Source: Protopterus annectens
Taxonomy: Eukaryota; Chordata; Ceratodontiformes; Protopteridae
Length of the DNA stretch: 64,000 bases
NCBI RefSeq assembly: GCF_019279795.1
Contig: NC_056745.1
Coordinates: forward strand, 1,492,434,179-1,492,498,178
Reading direction: 5' to 3'
In this document: one piece after another, positions 59,428-64,000 of the stretch
Layout of the letters: every line of letters starts with the position of its first letter
How positions within the stretch are numbered: position 1 is the first letter of the stretch
Position numbers and translations under genes: made by a program
The notes under the pieces: model-generated
The model's database searches: none
What the model saw: only the letters and a program-made list of their open reading frames with translations
Told to the model about the DNA's origin: nothing

Positions 59428-62400
59428 TTCTCTACTGTCTGCTTCTTTAGCTCACATTTGTATTGTTTTTAAAGCGTCTGTAAATTGCTGGAAGAACCAG
59501 GAAGGCCATAAAGACAACTAAACCTTTCTTGAAGAGTTTTGAAACTGGTATTGTACGTCTCACAATATGTACATGTTCAAGCTTGCTTGTGGCTGAAACT
59601 AGGTATATATTTTTGTTAGATATGGAAAACGTAAGTTAATTGAGGGAGGAAATGAGAAATAAATCCCCACTTTGTTAACATGAGAAACAGACATGAAAAC
59701 TCATGCAGTCAGTGAAACTGAAAGGATTACAGTGGAGCTCGAGTGGGAGGATGTCAGCCAGTAGGTGTTGGACATTCACTTGAAAGGGAAACATCTAAGG
59801 CAAAGTTATCAAAGGTTTCGATGAGCGATTTAACTTGCTGCGTGCTTATGAATTTAGAGTAACTGAGAAGCAAGTGTAAATGTTAATGTTTCTCTGTACC
59901 TTCTTTGAATGTGGCATCCCAATCCTAATTTTTCATTATAAGACCATCTGAAAGTAAGTAATCCATTAGTGCACTGACTTTTCAAGGTGTGGAATGTGAG
60001 AAATTAAAAGAAAAGTACTATTTTATATTTTATGAAAGTATAAAACCCTGATAAAATATTTTTTCTAATGCTTACTGCTTCTTTACTGTGCAAGAATAGA
60101 GATATAGAAAGGACATATTTTTATTTATTTATTTAGGACCTATTGCTTCCAAAGCAGTGTAGCAAGCCTCTCTAATACGTCACCTTTCAAGCCTGATTTA
60201 CCTGTGGGTTTACAGTTTTCTGCTTTTTCAGTTTCATTATATCACAATAAACTGAACATGCACAGTGGTGTCTGACACTGAAAAGAATGTAGGCCTTTCA
60301 CAGTGGTCCCTGCTGTGGCAAAGTTATGATGAGATAGACCATCATCTCAACAATGCTGGCCGCAACTGCAATTGTCAGTTTTCTGACACTCTTGTATATG
60401 GGAGTGGAGGGAGGAACCTGTAATCTCTGACAATTGGTGCAGAGGATTAATGAACTGTTAACGAGCTGTTTATTGTGCTGTACTAGTCCAGGGTTCGATT
60501 CCTTCAGCTTACATTGCCTGTGTGAACAAGTCACTTAATTGGACAGAGCACGTGGGATGAGTGATGAGTCTGAAAATGACCAATGGTCTACCCCACTAAA
60601 CAAATACAAGTAAAATAACACTTTTTCAGTTATGAGGGTTATCTTGGTCTCGTTCAAATTGTGAATACATTGGTAGGGAAACAAGGGCTGTGGCATTTAG
60701 CCTTGACCCAGAATCTTGTCCCGCAGTCTTCTGCTCCTTATAAGTTCATAGGTAGTTATTAGGCTTACAGTCCAGGAGAACATTGAAGGCGCCTAGCCCA
60801 TATTCTCCGCTGCCCTCAAGCACTGTCTGGTTAAGTGACTTGTTCAGAGTCGCACAGCAGGCAAATGAGGACTGAACAAATCAAACCCTGTACCCCAAGA
60901 ACAATGCTCAGCCTTTAGCCTCTGAGCCAAGTGCCAGGCAGATTCTTGGTCTATACCGGTCACCTGCTTTGCTTAATTCAACAACAACAGAAAGACCCAG
61001 ACAAATCAGAGTCTTCACTGTGTAATATCTTAAACCTCTAAGAATGGAGGCCTGTGGGATGCATGCAAAGTTTGCCTCTCTTCATTCTTTTACCAAGGCA
61101 AAGAATTATGGGCCTTGAACATATTAAGGTAATGGCCTTACACGTTTGCCTGTTTGACTTGTTGATCTCTGAATTGTCAGGTACCTAGGGCTTTGCATTT
61201 GCCTGAATTTTTGAAATGGGCCCTTACAGGTTGCAACTGATCTACTAAATTTAAAAGTCTGAGCTAAAGCAGTGCTTCAATCTCAAACCCACCAAAAATC
61301 AGTGTAGTGTTGATGTGCAGTGAACACTAACAGCCCGGGTACATGAGAGATTTACTTCCATTTCTAACCTCCATCTACAGCTCTCAAGTGGATTCTCTGA
61401 TAACAACAAGGGGAATCCCATGGTTAGAGACAAATTCTTCTCTGTCTTAAAGTGCCTAATGCAAGCTGGCAGAAGGAAGCAGAGACTTGTTCCATGGTAG
61501 CTGGATATCGCATGAGGTTACAAGTACATTAAGTTTTTGATAATATGCTACCAATGAAGCAGCAATTGGAGCTTAGTTGTTTAGCTGGCAGTTGCAAAAT
61601 GTGAAATGGTAGATTGGTATATTGCAGAAAAGTAGCACATCCAAAATGAAAACATAAAAACAGTAGTAGTATTTTCTGTAATATATGGCAAGAAATGACA
61701 TACATTTTTTTTTTTTTTTTTAATAATAACGTGTGCCAAAAAAATTAGCAAGTATGTGGAAGTCACAACCCTGGTTACAGGCTCAGGTGCCACAAAACTA
61801 GCAGCTTTGTGACAAGGGTGCCTTCTGAGGCAGCTGGTAATTAGTGATGCTCTCCTGAGTTTTTAGTTACTTTTGGAATTGTGCATAATATTTGTTAAAT
61901 GTGTACCACTTCTGTGGCTTTATTCTATGAGCATGTACTAATTTAGTTCCTTTTTTCAACAGTAAACAAAACTTAAACTGAGATACGGGATTTTAAGTAT
62001 ATCGTAGCTGGAAGTCGCATCTTGGAAGGAACAGTTAAGCATGAATGCATATCTGAACACAGTAAGTCTCTCTCATCACTTCAGTATTGACATGTTAACC
62101 AATATTCCACATCTACCGTGGATTAGAGACTCTCCAGTTTGTTTATACTTAAAAATTTGTATTGCAACTTATTCTAACAAGATGCAATAAACAAAAGCTG
62201 TGCAAATAACTAAGAGAACACTTATCTTTTGTGTGAATTGGTATTGTATATTTCTTTGTTCTAACAAGATATGATAAACCAAATCTGTGAAAATGCCCAA
62301 GAGAAAAACTGTTGTGTGAATTGGTATTCTGTGATCTTCCTTTGGGAAGTATCTATTTTACGGTGGCAGTTTCCCATAGCTGTGTTAGATGTACTGTAGT

Positions 62401-63287
62401 GAGCTTGTTAAAGTAGAAAACCCGTCATTATAAATATTCATGAGACGATTTTTGAAATGAAAGCCCATGACATTTACTGGTCTGTTAAGGAAATTACTTT
62501 TGACTTTATTATTATTAGTTATCTGTATAGTCATTTTTTCCACTGCATGTTTTAGGTGGGCTACAAGTATTGCAGGCTCATTTGCCATTCTCCACATAAT
62601 TGTCTTTTGTCTGCACCAGATATTCTTTTATCAGTTTTTTTTTACTCTTATTACCCCCTTCTGAAGACTTTGTCATCCATTGTTAACTTTCCTGAATGGA
62701 AAAAAAAATTCCCATATTTCCCTGACCTGTACATCGTGTAATGTCAAGCTGCCCACCTGTTTTTGACACATACTTTGTTTTCCTAGACAGCTATTTATCT
62801 GCCACAACTTTGTTAGGGTAGCAAAGGAAGAATTTTAAGAATAGGCACTTTTGAACAAAAACGTAAAGCTTTCTTTGTATAACCCTGCAGATTCTGTGAG
62901 GTACCTGTTGAAACATTGTAGAAGTTGCAGTTTGCTACTAATTTTTTTAGTTTCATTGTATAGTTAACCTGATATCACAAGTTATGTACCCCTATAAAGG
63001 TCCTACACCCATCCCACTCACCTGGTTAACACATGTAGAAATAAACCAGTTGCATTATCTCAAGACATAAGAGGCATTGTAACAAATTAAACTTTATCGA
63101 CTTGAATTTAAATTTCTGTTATTGAAGCAAACAGTGTCTGTGGTGTCCCTCATAATCTCAGAAACCCAGTATGTCAATATACTGGGTCCGAAAACAAATA
63201 ATGAGGAAACTAAGGGTAATGCTGCTAAATGCCAGAAGTCTTAACCTCAAGATGCACGCACTCAAAGCGCTCCTCAGTATGGAGAAC
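59428..63287 (+). repeat. 3.85-kb direct repeat, copy B
   Basis: Second copy of 53105-56951. Its left edge abuts the DIRS terminal repeat. On its right the LINE endonuclease that was cut in copy A runs on without interruption, so copy B plus the right flank is the ancestral arrangement on that side. Confidence 0.95.
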
Positions 63288-64000
63288 ATCGATATCTGTG
63301 CAGTGACAGAAACCTGGTTCAAGGCTCCAGAGAGCACCCCAGCACTACCAGGTTATACCTTATATTTTCGGCCCCAAAACCCGGACCGAACCACAAAAGG
63401 AGGGGGAGTTTCCATATTTATCAAGGATATCCACACCTCCAGGTTAGTGGCATTGCACGAAGTATCGGAGACCATCCATGTGCAACTGACAGTGGGCAAG
63501 GCTGCTTTTCAGTTTATAGCATCCTACAGACCACCCTCTCAAAGTCAGGAATCCCACTCGGTTTTCCTGAAAACATTGGAGAACATGAAGATCTCTCCGA
63601 ACACCATTATATTGGGTGACTTCAACTACCCAAACATAGACTGGGGAGCATTACTCAAGCCCCAGCACCTTAGCCCAAAGGTTCCTGGAATTTATAAACT
63701 CAAATGCTATGGAACAACTAGTCACCACTCCCACAAGAGGGGAAAACATACTAGACCTGATCATTACCAACATGGGGACTCTATGCTCCATACCAGAAGT
63801 ATATCCCTCATTGGTAAGATCAGACCATAAATTAATTTAACTGGATATCCACATCCCGACCCCACCCCCAGCCCAGAAAAACCACAGTGAAAAACTTCTC
63901 AAAAGCGAACTTCACACTTCTCAAACCTGAAGTGGAATCCTTCAAGGCCCCATGGCCAGTGGAAACTACGGCCCAAACTGCAGAATCCTATATAAACGCA
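63190..64000 (+). mobile_element. CR1-like LINE, endonuclease part (runs off window)
   Basis: The frame gives LRVMLLNARSLNLKMHALK, IDICAVTETWF, GGGVSIFIK, FQFIASYRPPSQS and TIILGDFNYPNIDW, the ordered blocks of the CR1/L2 apurinic endonuclease with its catalytic GDFN. A single frameshift near 63690 moves to FLEFINSNAMEQLVTTPTRG, ENILDLIITN and VRSDHKLI, the C-terminal SDH block. It is better preserved than the 30.4-kb LINE. Its first 90 bases also stand at 56862-56951 in copy A. Confidence 0.93.

Overview
The window looks like intergenic or deep intronic DNA from a vertebrate with a large, repeat-rich genome. I find no confident host gene. The repeat mix points to a vertebrate: V-SINE-like and CORE-like tRNA SINEs, L2/CR1-type LINEs, DIRS-type tyrosine-recombinase retroelements, a Tc1 transposon and a class I (gamma/epsilon-like) endogenous retrovirus. 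V-SINEs together with DIRS and abundant CR1/L2 would suit a lungfish or another large-genome fish or amphibian, but the sequence alone does not settle this.

Layout. 1-4812: a recent ERV on the minus strand, cut by the window edge and inserted in a LINE endonuclease fragment (4813-5350). 5.6-7.8 kb: repeat remnants, an L2-like reverse transcriptase fragment and a tRNA-derived SINE. 8.3-21.5 kb: mostly non-coding DNA with tandem arrays (79, 28, 48 and 43 bp units), SINE copies and two inverted copies of an unidentified repeat. 21.5-23.8 kb: a gag-bearing DIRS fragment. 24.75-26.54 kb: a LINE-type 3' tail followed by about 22 copies of a roughly 77-bp unit that appears to come from that tail. 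26.8-27.1 kb: a V-SINE-like copy. 30.4-34.35 kb: a degraded CR1-like LINE holding a nested SINE tail, another SINE and a second DIRS fragment. 35-42 kb: small repeats, a foldback element and an inverted-repeat element. 42828-44427: a Tc1 element with long terminal inverted repeats and a dead transposase. 45.4-51.5 kb: an unidentified protein-like segment, an hAT-like MITE, a 37-bp array and SINEs. 53.1-63.3 kb: two direct copies of a 3.85-kb segment around an insert that ends exactly at a DIRS terminal repeat. 63.2 kb to the end: the endonuclease part of a CR1-like LINE.

The most interesting pattern concerns the three DIRS fragments. Each lies between direct repeats of flanking DNA (about 64, 99 and 3,850 bp), and each recognisable DIRS end abuts the repeat. 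DIRS elements are not expected to duplicate their target. A second point of interest is a 2H-phosphoesterase-like domain between protease and reverse transcriptase in the ERV. Elements of retroviral or DIRS type are described as broken fossils only.
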